A stretch of 5,968 bases of DNA from Gemmatimonadota bacterium. GTDB lineage: Bacteria; Gemmatimonadota; Gemmatimonadetes; Gemmatimonadales; GWC2-71-9. The translations under genes and the position numbers were made by a program. Positions 1 to 5,748 of the stretch are shown here, piece after piece. The notes below the pieces were generated by a model. That model saw only the letters and a list, made by a program, of their open reading frames with translations, did not search any database and was not told the DNA's origin. Position 1 is the first letter of the stretch. Each line of letters opens with the position of its first letter. Where the stretch lies: the NCBI GenBank assembly GCA_029862935.1, contig JAOTWK010000231.1, forward strand, positions 1 through 5,968, read 5' to 3'.

Positions 1-2
1 AA

Positions 3-1079
3 GAGACATTCACCGGCATCTACCACCCTGTCCGGGACAGCATGGGCGGCGGTGATTGTGGAGCCTTCCCAGGCGAGTGTTGGTATGCGATCCGGAGCCC
101 AGACCCCCCACCTCCCACTGTTGAGGCCCCCACCGGACTCAGCGCGACCATCGAAGCGGGGCCCCGGGTAAGACTTGACTGGACCGACAACTCGAGCAGT
201 GAACTTGGCTCCCGCGTGTATCAGGGCTGCATGGGTGCGCCGATGGCCTACGTCGGATCGCGCCCCGCGGACTCGAACGTCGGGATCCTCTGGGGTCTGG
301 TCGATCGCTACGGTCAGTCCTGCTCCTACGCAATCCGGGCATACATTCAGGATGGTGGGTGGGGCATGGTTGAATCCGAATTCTCGAACGTCGCGACAGT
401 TCAGATTCCGGTAGGACCGATCAGCGGTATCCAGCCGCCAGCGGGCGACGTTGGCACTCGAGTGGCCATCATCGGTTCGGGGTTTGCACCGTCACTGGAC
501 TCACTGACCATCGACGGCCGGTTGGCGAATCTGTTCTTCGTGAGCGGGAACGATGGGGAGATCCAAGTGCTCATGCCGAATGCCGGCCATAGCGGGAGAG
601 TACGGGTGACCGTCTGGAAGGACAACTCGCTCTACGGCGAGGCAGCTTGGGTGCAGCAGGATGCAGTCGATTACTGTGAACCTCACAACGACACCTGGTC
701 GGGTGCCGCAGCCTCCGAGCCGTGTCACACCGTCTTCCTCCCGACGGACGTTGTGGGCTCGTTCGCCTTTGGAGACGCGCATGACTGGTGGAAGCTAAGC
801 CTCGGTTCCCCGTCTGCCCGACTCCGCTTCAAGCTGGACTGGGACTCGGCATTCTTTGACCTGGACCTGGTTGTCGCACGGCGACGTCTTACGATCACGG
901 GTGATGTTGTGCTTGACCTCTTTTGCGACACTGCCGGTGTTGGGAGTCAAAAGCCCGTCATCTTCGAGTGTGATGTCACAGTGGGAAACCTCGGTCCTGA
1001 GATGCTCCTGCACGTGACGGCCGTGGGTGGGAATCCGGTCCTCGTCAGCTACCGCCTGACGGTAACCCAGATCCCGTGA
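3..1079 (+). CDS. Secreted modular protein, FN3 - IPT/TIG - PPC-like domains (5' partial)
   Basis: The frame is open to the left edge, so this is the C-terminal part of a longer protein. The first internal Met (position 42) has no convincing ribosome site and no signal peptide after it. Residues counted from that Met: a Cys-containing segment and a PDPPPP linker at about 20-26; a fibronectin type III domain at about 30-123 (APTGLSAT, LDWTDNSSSE, the usual FN3 start and strand); an IPT/TIG Ig-like domain at about 126-205 (ISGIQPP, IIGSGFAP); and a C-terminal beta domain at about 209-343 starting DYCEPHNDTW, like the YEPND start of bacterial pre-peptidase C-terminal (PPC) domains. Several Cys suggest disulfides and an extracytoplasmic location. 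There is no catalytic domain in the visible part, so adhesion, binding or scaffolding is inferred. The kinase gene starts 13 bases after its stop and may be cotranscribed. The domain calls are fairly sure; the function is unknown. Confidence 0.8.
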   Translation, partial: ETFTGIYHPVRDSMGGGDCGAFPGECWYAIRSPDPPPPTVEAPTGLSATIEAGPRVRLDWTDNSSSELGSRVYQGCMGAPMAYVGSRPADSNVGILWGLVDRYGQSCSYAIRAYIQDGGWGMVESEFSNVATVQIPVGPISGIQPPAGDVGTRVAIIGSGFAPSLDSLTIDGRLANLFFVSGNDGEIQVLMPNAGHSGRVRVTVWKDNSLYGEAAWVQQDAVDYCEPHNDTWSGAAASEPCHTVFLPTDVVGSFAFGDAHDWWKLSLGSPSARLRFKLDWDSAFFDLDLVVARRRLTITGDVVLDLFCDTAGVGSQKPVIFECDVTVGNLGPEMLLHVTAVGGNPVLVSYRLTVTQIP

Positions 1080-1092
1080 CCCGGTCCTGACC

Positions 1093-3627
1093 ATGCTCCA
1101 GGGTCCGATGGACGACCACCCCGATCACATCGGCCCGTACCGCCTTCTCCGCGTGCTCGGCGAAGGCGGCATGGGCATCGTCTATGAGGCCGAGCAGCGC
1201 GTGACGGTGCGCCGCAAGGTAGCGGTCAAGGTGATGAAGCCGGGGCTGGATACGAAGGAGGTGATCGCGCGGTTTGAGGCGGAGCGGCAGGCGCTGGCGG
1301 TGATGGAGCATCCCGGGATCGCGAAGGTGCTCGACGCCGGCGCGACGGAGGGGGGGCGTCCCTACTTCGTGATGGAGCTGGTGCGCGGGCAGCCGCTCAG
1401 GGACTACGCGGATGCCCGCAAGCTCTCGATCCGCGAGCGACTCGAGCTGTTCGTCCGGGTGTGCCATGCCGTCCAGCACGCGCACCACAAGGGGGTGATC
1501 CACCGGGACCTCAAGCCCTCGAACATTCTCGTCGAAGAGCGCGAAGGGACCGCCACCCCCCGCGTGATCGACTTCGGCATTGCCAAGGCGACGGGCCAGC
1601 GGCTGAGCGAGGTCACCCTCGTCACGCAGCTGGGACAGGCGTTGGGCACACCCGCTTACATGAGTCCCGAGCAGGCCGAGGCTTCGGGGCTTGACGTGGA
1701 CATGCGAACGGACGTCTACAGTCTTGGCGTGACGCTGTACGAGTTGCTGGTGGGCCGGCTCCCCATAGATCCTGCCGAAGTGGGAGCGCAGGGCTTCATG
1801 TATCAACTGTTGATGAGAGAATCGGACCCGCCGACGCCGAGCACCAAGTACCGCACCCTCGAGGGGGAATACCGCAGCGCCGTCGCCACCTTCAGGCGCA
1901 CGGATCCGAGCGGCCTACGCAAGGAGCTCACCGGAGACCTCGACTCGATCGTCATGAAGGCGATGGAGAAGGACCGCGATCGGCGCTACGACGCGGTGAG
2001 CGCCCTGGCACAGGACATCCGGCGCCATCTGCGCCACGAGCCGGTATGGGCCAGCTCTCCCAATGTCGCCTACCGGGTGCGCAAGTTCGTCCGGCGGCAC
2101 CGGGTCGGGGTGATGGCCGGTGCCGCGATGGCCACGGGACTTGTAGGGGGTTCCGTGCTCGCGACGGCTGGCATGATCCGCGCCCGAAATGCAGAGCGGA
2201 ACGCTGCAGCCGAGGGCGCAGCAGCGCGAGAGATCGCCGACTTCCTGGAGGGTGTGTTTGTGGGCTCGGATCCCTACGCGGCTCCGGGTGAGATCACCGC
2301 TAGGGAGATCCTGGACAACGGCGCTGAGAAAATCCGTACCGAACTGGACGGACAACCGGAGACCCAGGCTCGCCTCATGAACGTCATCGGGAACGTGTAC
2401 GGCAGCCTCGGATTGTACGACGTCGCCGCGTCGATGCTGGAGTCTTCCCTCGCTCTCCGAGAGGACTTGTATGACGGCGATCATCCCGGGGTGGCCGAGA
2501 GCGCCAGCGATCTCGCCACACTCTACGTGCAGCAGGGGGAATACGAGAAGGCGGAGCCGCTTTATAAGCGCGGGTTGGCCATCAGGGAGCGGCTACATGG
2601 CCCCGATCACCTCGACGTTGCCGAGAGCTTCAACAACATGGCAACCCTCTACCATGAACGGGGGCAATTCTCCGAAGCGGAGCTGTTCCTGCGGAAAGCG
2701 CTCGCGATCAGAGAAGACGCTCTCGGGCCGACCGATACCACGGTGGCAAACACGCTAGACAATCTCGCGGTCGTCTCCGGAATCCTGCGTAACAACACCG
2801 AGGCGGAAGCGCTGTTTCAGCGGGCGCTCGGCATTCGGGAATCGACGCTGGGACCCGATCACCCCGACGTGGCATCAAGCCTCAGCAACCTCGGTGCGGC
2901 GTACTGGAGGCAAGGCGAATTCTCAAAGGCGGAACCGCTCCTTCTGCGGGCGCTCGCCATCTGGGAGAAACGACTCGGGCCGGAGCATCTCGATGTGGCG
3001 AACGCTCTCAACAATCTCGCGAGCAACTACCTCGACCAAGGCAGGGCCACAGAGGCCGAACCGCTGCTTCGGCGCGCCCTCGCCATTCGCGAAGCGAAAC
3101 TTGACCCCGATCACCCCCTGGTAGCCACGAGCCTCAACAATCTGGCGACGCTCTACTACACGTCTGAAAGAGTTGCCGAGGCGGCGCCGCTATTCCAAAC
3201 GGCGCTCACCATCTGGGAGAAGAAGCTGGAGCCAGACCATCCGAACCTGCAAGCCGCTTTCAGCAATCTCGGGAGAGTGTACTGGAAGCTGGACAAGCTC
3301 GGTGAGGCCGAGCCACTCACCCGCCGCGCGCTGGCCATCCTGGAGCAGGATGATCATCCCAAACCCCTCGACTTGGGATGGGAGATGCTCAGTCTGGCTG
3401 ACATCTACCGAGACCAGGCCAGGTACAGCGATGCGGAATCCCTTTACCGGCGGGCAATAGTCCTTCTCGAAGATAGCTTGCCCGGAGACCCTCTGATCAC
3501 CGAGGCGCTCACGTCGTACACCACCTCGCTGCGCCGGAGCGGTAATACGCGGGCCGCCGACTCTCTCGATGCCCGGGCCGCGGCGGTCTCTCCTCCCGAG
3601 GAGCACCTGCCGGACAGCTTGCCGTAG
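1093..3627 (+). CDS. Membrane-anchored Ser/Thr protein kinase (PknB-like) with C-terminal TPR array
   Basis: This 844-residue protein should phosphorylate Ser/Thr of partner proteins in the cytoplasm. The kinase domain spans about residues 14-315: glycine loop G23-E-G-G-M-G28, ATP lysine K46 (VAVKVM), probable helix-C E64, catalytic HRDLKPSN 137-144, DFG 160-162, GTPAYMSPEQ 185-194 and TDVYSLGV 206-213. All key catalytic residues are present, so it should be active. A basic stretch (RVRKFVRRHR, 328-337) precedes one hydrophobic helix at about 338-360. By the positive-inside rule the kinase is cytoplasmic and the rest is outside. Residues 412 to about 805 are kinesin-light-chain-like TPRs with a strict 42-residue period, a protein-binding surface. 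A second Met at 1108 is an equally possible start; neither has a strong Shine-Dalgarno. It follows the secreted protein gene by 13 bases. Substrates and signal are not shown by the sequence. Confidence 0.95.
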   Translation: MLQGPMDDHPDHIGPYRLLRVLGEGGMGIVYEAEQRVTVRRKVAVKVMKPGLDTKEVIARFEAERQALAVMEHPGIAKVLDAGATEGGRPYFVMELVRGQPLRDYADARKLSIRERLELFVRVCHAVQHAHHKGVIHRDLKPSNILVEEREGTATPRVIDFGIAKATGQRLSEVTLVTQLGQALGTPAYMSPEQAEASGLDVDMRTDVYSLGVTLYELLVGRLPIDPAEVGAQGFMYQLLMRESDPPTPSTKYRTLEGEYRSAVATFRRTDPSGLRKELTGDLDSIVMKAMEKDRDRRYDAVSALAQDIRRHLRHEPVWASSPNVAYRVRKFVRRHRVGVMAGAAMATGLVGGSVLATAGMIRARNAERNAAAEGAAAREIADFLEGVFVGSDPYAAPGEITAREILDNGAEKIRTELDGQPETQARLMNVIGNVYGSLGLYDVAASMLESSLALREDLYDGDHPGVAESASDLATLYVQQGEYEKAEPLYKRGLAIRERLHGPDHLDVAESFNNMATLYHERGQFSEAELFLRKALAIREDALGPTDTTVANTLDNLAVVSGILRNNTEAEALFQRALGIRESTLGPDHPDVASSLSNLGAAYWRQGEFSKAEPLLLRALAIWEKRLGPEHLDVANALNNLASNYLDQGRATEAEPLLRRALAIREAKLDPDHPLVATSLNNLATLYYTSERVAEAAPLFQTALTIWEKKLEPDHPNLQAAFSNLGRVYWKLDKLGEAEPLTRRALAILEQDDHPKPLDLGWEMLSLADIYRDQARYSDAESLYRRAIVLLEDSLPGDPLITEALTSYTTSLRRSGNTRAADSLDARAAAVSPPEEHLPDSLP
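2452..3459 (+). repeat. Eight tandem 126-bp units coding 42-residue TPR motifs
   Basis: Within the kinase gene, eight consecutive units of exactly 42 codons start at residues 454, 496, 538, 580, 622, 664, 706 and 748. A less conserved unit lies before them (412-453) and a partial one after (from 790). The consensus resembles ALAIRE-x-LGPDHPDVA-x-SLNNLA-x-LY, then a short turn and AEPLxxRAL. This is the TPR_12 / kinesin-light-chain pattern. The units have diverged at both DNA and protein level, so this is an old array rather than a recent expansion. Confidence 0.9.
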
Positions 3628-3636
3628 TCCCCCACT

Positions 3637-3679
3637 CGACAGCCCCGGCCATATAGCGCGCGATGCCGTCGGGCTGTTG
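3637..3679 (+). terminator. Stem-loop after the kinase gene, possible terminator
   Basis: CGACAGCCC (3637-3645) pairs with GGGCTGTTG (3671-3679), nine pairs including one G-T wobble. An inner CGGC/GCCG stem (3646-3649 with 3665-3668) continues after a two-base bulge. It begins ten bases after the kinase stop codon. No T-run follows, so intrinsic termination is not proven; an RNA-stabilising 3' structure is equally possible. Confidence 0.4.
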
Positions 3680-3688
3680 AAAGCCGTG

Positions 3689-3750
3689 CTAGGCGAGTTG
3701 GGCGGTTGGGGATTGTAGGACCGTTTCCGTCTAACCGCCCAACCACCTAG
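3689..3750. repeat. Palindromic intergenic repeat, copy 1 (octamer-based)
   Basis: The left arm (3689-3707, containing GTTGGGCGGTT) is complementary to the right arm (3733-3750, containing AACCGCCCAAC). The arms share ten contiguous inner pairs, a three-to-four base internal mismatch and five outer pairs (CTAGG/CCTAG). The 25-base loop includes TAGGACCG. The segment 3692-3748 is a direct repeat of 5321-5371: 28 of 32 bases match in the left half and 17 of 19 in the right half, with six extra bases (TTTCCG) in this copy. It could act as a bidirectional terminator, but the near-identity to copy 2 makes a dispersed REP-like element more likely. Confidence 0.75.
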
Positions 3751-3843
3751 CTAACGATCCTCGATCCAACGATTAGCCGATCCCCGATTGCCCACCGACA
3801 AATACTGGTGCCTCGATATCTCAGGACGTATCGTGCGAAATGC

Positions 3844-3850
3844 GGGAGAG
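3844..3850 (+). promoter_or_regulatory. Ribosome binding site that decides the fucosidase start
   Basis: GGGAGAG lies six bases before the GTG at 3857, which opens directly into a lipoprotein signal peptide. This supports GTG 3857 over the upstream in-frame TTG at 3788, whose extra 23 residues would push the signal peptide inside the chain. The in-frame ATG at 3869 is the alternative start. Confidence 0.6.
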
Positions 3851-3856
3851 ACGATC

Positions 3857-5347
3857 GTGACACGCGGAATGCGCTCAGCCGCTCCATCGATTGCCTGTGT
3901 GGCCATCGGGCTCGTGTCGTGCAGCCCACCTCCATCGGACATCCCGTCTAATGCCGTGGTCCCGTCCCCGCAACAGCTCGCGTACCACCAGATGGAGTTC
4001 GTCGGGTTCGTGCACTTCACGGTGAACACGTTCACCGACCGGGAGTGGGGCTTCGGTGACGAGTCCCCCGAGATCTTCAATCCGACCGAGTTGGATGTGG
4101 ACCAGTGGGCCTCGGTGGCCGCCGAAGTCGGCATGAAGGAGTTGATCCTGACGGCAAAGCACCACGACGGCTTCTGTCTCTGGCCGTCACGCTTCACGGA
4201 GCATTCCGTGCGGCGCAGCACTTGGAGAGCCGGGGCGGGTGACGTCGTTGGGGAGCTTGCGGCCGCCGCCCGCCGGCACGGTCTCCAGCTCGGCCTGTAC
4301 CTGTCCCCGTGGGACCGACACCATGCGGATTACGGGCGTCCCGCCTACCTCGACTACTACCGCAACCAGCTCCGGGAACTGCTTGCCGACTACGGCGAGA
4401 TCACGGAACTCTGGTTCGACGGTGCAAACGGCGGGAGCGGGTACTACGGTGGTACGAACGAGACGCGTACGATCGATCGTGCGACCTACTATGGTTGGCC
4501 TATGACGTGGGCTCTGGTCAAGTCGCTCCAGCCGGATATCCTGCTGTTCTCCGATGCGGGTCCCGACATCCGGTGGATCGGCAACGAGAAGGGGTTTGCC
4601 GGCGAAACGAACTGGTCCACAATCGACACGGAAGGCATCGTGGTCGGGGCCGCTGACAGTGATTACCTGAACACCGGCGATTCCGTAGGACGGCAGTGGA
4701 CGGTCCCGCTGTGCAACACGTCGATCCGTCCGGGATGGTTCTACCATCCCGCCGAGGACGGTCAAGTGAAGACGCCGGTGGAGCTGATCGATCTCTACTA
4801 CAAGTCCGTCGGACGCAATTGCGTCCTCCTGCTCAACGTCCCGCCGGATCGCCGAGGGCTGTTCCACGAGCGGGACGTCGAGACGCTGCGGGCGTTCCGC
4901 CGCATCCTGGACGAGACGTTTGCCGAGGATCTCGCCGCCGGGAAGCCGGTCGTATCCGACCGGCATCGGCAGCGCCACCCGAAGTTCGCGCCCGCCAACA
5001 TCGTAGATGGCGATGCCGCCTCCTACTGGGCGGCGGACGACGGGACGCGAACCGCACGGCTCGAAATCGATCTCCAAGCGCCGGTCTGGTTTGACAGGAT
5101 TCTGCTCCAAGAGCCTATCCGCTTTGGCCAGAGGATCTCAGCGTTCGAAATCGAGGCTCGGGTAAGCGGGGAGTGGACCGCCGTGGCGAGCGGGACCACG
5201 ATAGGCTACAAGCGGTTACTCCGCATTCCCACGGTCGAGGCCGACGCCGTCCGCATAGTCATTCTGCGGTCCAACAACGTGCCGGCGCTGTCGCGCTTCG
5301 GGCTGTTCAAAGCCTCGGAGGGCGAGGTGGGTGGTTGGGAATTCTAG
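3857..5347 (+). CDS. Alpha-L-fucosidase (GH29), lipoprotein with C-terminal F5/8 type C domain
   Basis: The enzyme hydrolyses terminal alpha-L-fucose from glycans with retention of configuration. From the GTG start it has 496 residues. The signal peptide ends in GLVSC, a lipobox with the lipidated Cys at about residue 22, so it is probably membrane-anchored outside the cytoplasm. The GH29 barrel covers about residues 40-355: FVHFTVNTF near the start, AKHHDGFCLWPS (fucose-pocket histidines 102-103), LYLSPWDRHHADYG, and ELWFDGAN with the predicted nucleophile D188. NEKGFAGETNWS follows, with E244 the probable acid/base; that assignment is less certain in this family. Residues of about 376-484 form a discoidin/F5/8 type C-like beta domain (NIVDGDAASYWAADD, ARLEIDL), likely for sugar binding. 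Its final eight residues and stop lie inside a repeat element. No transporter or other glycosidase is adjacent, so the natural substrate cannot be named. Confidence 0.95.
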   Translation: MTRGMRSAAPSIACVAIGLVSCSPPPSDIPSNAVVPSPQQLAYHQMEFVGFVHFTVNTFTDREWGFGDESPEIFNPTELDVDQWASVAAEVGMKELILTAKHHDGFCLWPSRFTEHSVRRSTWRAGAGDVVGELAAAARRHGLQLGLYLSPWDRHHADYGRPAYLDYYRNQLRELLADYGEITELWFDGANGGSGYYGGTNETRTIDRATYYGWPMTWALVKSLQPDILLFSDAGPDIRWIGNEKGFAGETNWSTIDTEGIVVGAADSDYLNTGDSVGRQWTVPLCNTSIRPGWFYHPAEDGQVKTPVELIDLYYKSVGRNCVLLLNVPPDRRGLFHERDVETLRAFRRILDETFAEDLAAGKPVVSDRHRQRHPKFAPANIVDGDAASYWAADDGTRTARLEIDLQAPVWFDRILLQEPIRFGQRISAFEIEARVSGEWTAVASGTTIGYKRLLRIPTVEADAVRIVILRSNNVPALSRFGLFKASEGEVGGWEF

Positions 5348-5373
5348 GACCGCCTAACCGCCCAACCGCCTCA
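5321..5373. repeat. Palindromic intergenic repeat, copy 2, overlapping the fucosidase 3' end
   Basis: This is the second copy of the element at 3689-3750, in the same orientation, 1629 bases downstream. Both contain TAGGACCG (3716 and 5345) followed by CTAACCGCCCAACC. In this copy GGTTGGG (5333-5339) pairs with CCCAACC (5361-5367), and GAGG (5324-5327) with CCTC (5369-5372) across a bulge. The right half is a run of octamers: CGCCTAAC, CGCCCAAC, CGCCTCAC. The left arm is translated as the fucosidase C-terminus GEVGGWEF and stop. Confidence 0.75.
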
Positions 5374-5395
5374 CCGGCCGCTGCAAGAACCCGAC

Positions 5396-5424
5396 TTGCG
5401 CAGCGCTGTCCACGGTCCCATAAT
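5396..5424 (+). promoter_or_regulatory. Possible sigma70-type promoter for the small peptide gene
   Basis: TTGCGC (5396-5401) and CATAAT (5419-5424) are separated by 17 bases. The -10 box matches five of six consensus bases and the -35 box matches three. Transcription would start near 5431, giving a leader of about 30 bases. It lies between copy 2 of the repeat and the peptide gene, as expected if the peptide is expressed independently of the fucosidase. In GC-rich DNA such an AT-rich hexamer stands out, but promoter rules for this phylum are uncertain. Confidence 0.45.
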
Positions 5425-5451
5425 GGCCGGAAGGAGCGAATCTCGGCACGT

Positions 5452-5456
5452 GGAGG
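5452..5456 (+). promoter_or_regulatory. Ribosome binding site of the small peptide gene
   Basis: GGAGG lies six bases before the ATG at 5463, a near-ideal Shine-Dalgarno. A second AAGGAG at 5431-5436 is too far from that ATG to serve it and has no good start codon of its own. Confidence 0.7.
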
Positions 5457-5462
5457 CCTGTC

Positions 5463-5636
5463 ATGGATCGTGACGACAACGCACAGGACCGAGTGCGGAC
5501 TGAGCAGCGGGATCGGAAACCGTGGGTCCGACCCGAGCTGCGAGACCTGCCCAAACTCACGGATCTCACGTTACAAACCGGCAGTCCCATCGGCGGCGGC
5601 GGCAACACCGGCGGCACCGGCAGCACCGTCTTCTGA
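5463..5636 (+). CDS. 57-residue putative RiPP precursor (lasso-type leader, Gly/Thr-rich tail)
   Basis: The reading frame starts at ATG 5463 with GGAGG six bases upstream, and ends at TGA 5634-5636. The first 19 residues are charged and hydrophilic (MDRDDNAQDRVRTEQRDRK). Then comes PWVRPELRDLPKLTDLTLQ, and last the tail TGSPIGGGGNTGGTGSTVF. W21, P24, L26 and T36 fit the spacing of the YxxPxLxxxGxxxxxT leader motif that RRE/PqqD-like proteins bind in lasso precursors; Trp replaces Tyr, and Pro30 sits where Gly is usual. The tail has no Asp or Glu, so a classic lasso macrolactam ring cannot form, and no Cys, so lanthionines are excluded. It has no signal peptide. It may be a RiPP precursor of another type or an unmodified small protein. 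It has its own likely promoter and is followed by a strong stem-loop. No maturation gene is in the window. That it is translated is fairly likely; its role is inferred. Confidence 0.65.
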   Translation: MDRDDNAQDRVRTEQRDRKPWVRPELRDLPKLTDLTLQTGSPIGGGGNTGGTGSTVF

Positions 5637-5642
5637 GTCCAA

Positions 5643-5684
5643 CCGGCCCGGAGGCTCGCGGCAGTCGTATGGGCCTCGGGTCGG
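5643..5684 (+). terminator. Strong stem-loop just after the peptide gene
   Basis: Positions 5643-5657 pair with 5671-5684, giving 14 pairs (two G-T) with a single bulged G at 5650 and a 13-base loop. The stem begins seven bases after the peptide stop codon. No T-run follows. It is a candidate terminator, attenuator or 3' stabiliser that would raise the level of the short peptide mRNA relative to the gene downstream. Confidence 0.55.
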
Positions 5685-5735
5685 GGAACCTTGCGGACCA
5701 ATCGCGGCGCGAAGGCGCGAGATCGATTGCCACAT

Positions 5736-5740
5736 GGAGG
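5736..5740 (+). promoter_or_regulatory. Ribosome binding site of the downstream exported protein
   Basis: GGAGG lies eight bases before ATG 5749. An in-frame ATG at 5734 overlaps this site and would add five residues (MEGRE), so 5749 is preferred. Confidence 0.65.
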
Positions 5741-5748
5741 GACGAGAG

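Noticed and set aside
42..1079. ATG 42 as the true start of the FN3/IPT protein
   Set aside because: The frame is open upstream to the window edge with protein-like composition, and the Met is followed by no signal peptide although the domains are extracytoplasmic types.
1045..1806. 253-codon open frame on the - strand opposite the kinase domain
   Set aside because: It mirrors the codon pattern of the kinase, is rich in Arg/His/Leu as typical shadow translations are, and shows no motif.
3697..3743. GTTGGGC (3697-3703) and GCCCAAC (3737-3743) resemble integron attC core sites
   Set aside because: In attC the order along the strand is RYYYAAC first and GTTRRRY last. Here the order is reversed on both strands and the conserved inner boxes are missing, so an integron cassette is not supported.
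3788..3856. TTG start at 3788 extending the fucosidase by 23 residues
   Set aside because: The extension would bury the lipoprotein signal peptide. GTG 3857 has a good ribosome site and starts the signal peptide directly.
3628..3856. Search for a promoter of the fucosidase in the 229-base gap
   Set aside because: No -35/-10 pair with acceptable spacing was convincing; only the stem-loop, the repeat and the ribosome site could be supported.
4187..5110. 307-codon open frame on the - strand inside the fucosidase gene
   Set aside because: It is antisense to a clearly conserved GH29 gene, has no recognisable domain, and long antisense frames are expected in GC-rich coding DNA.
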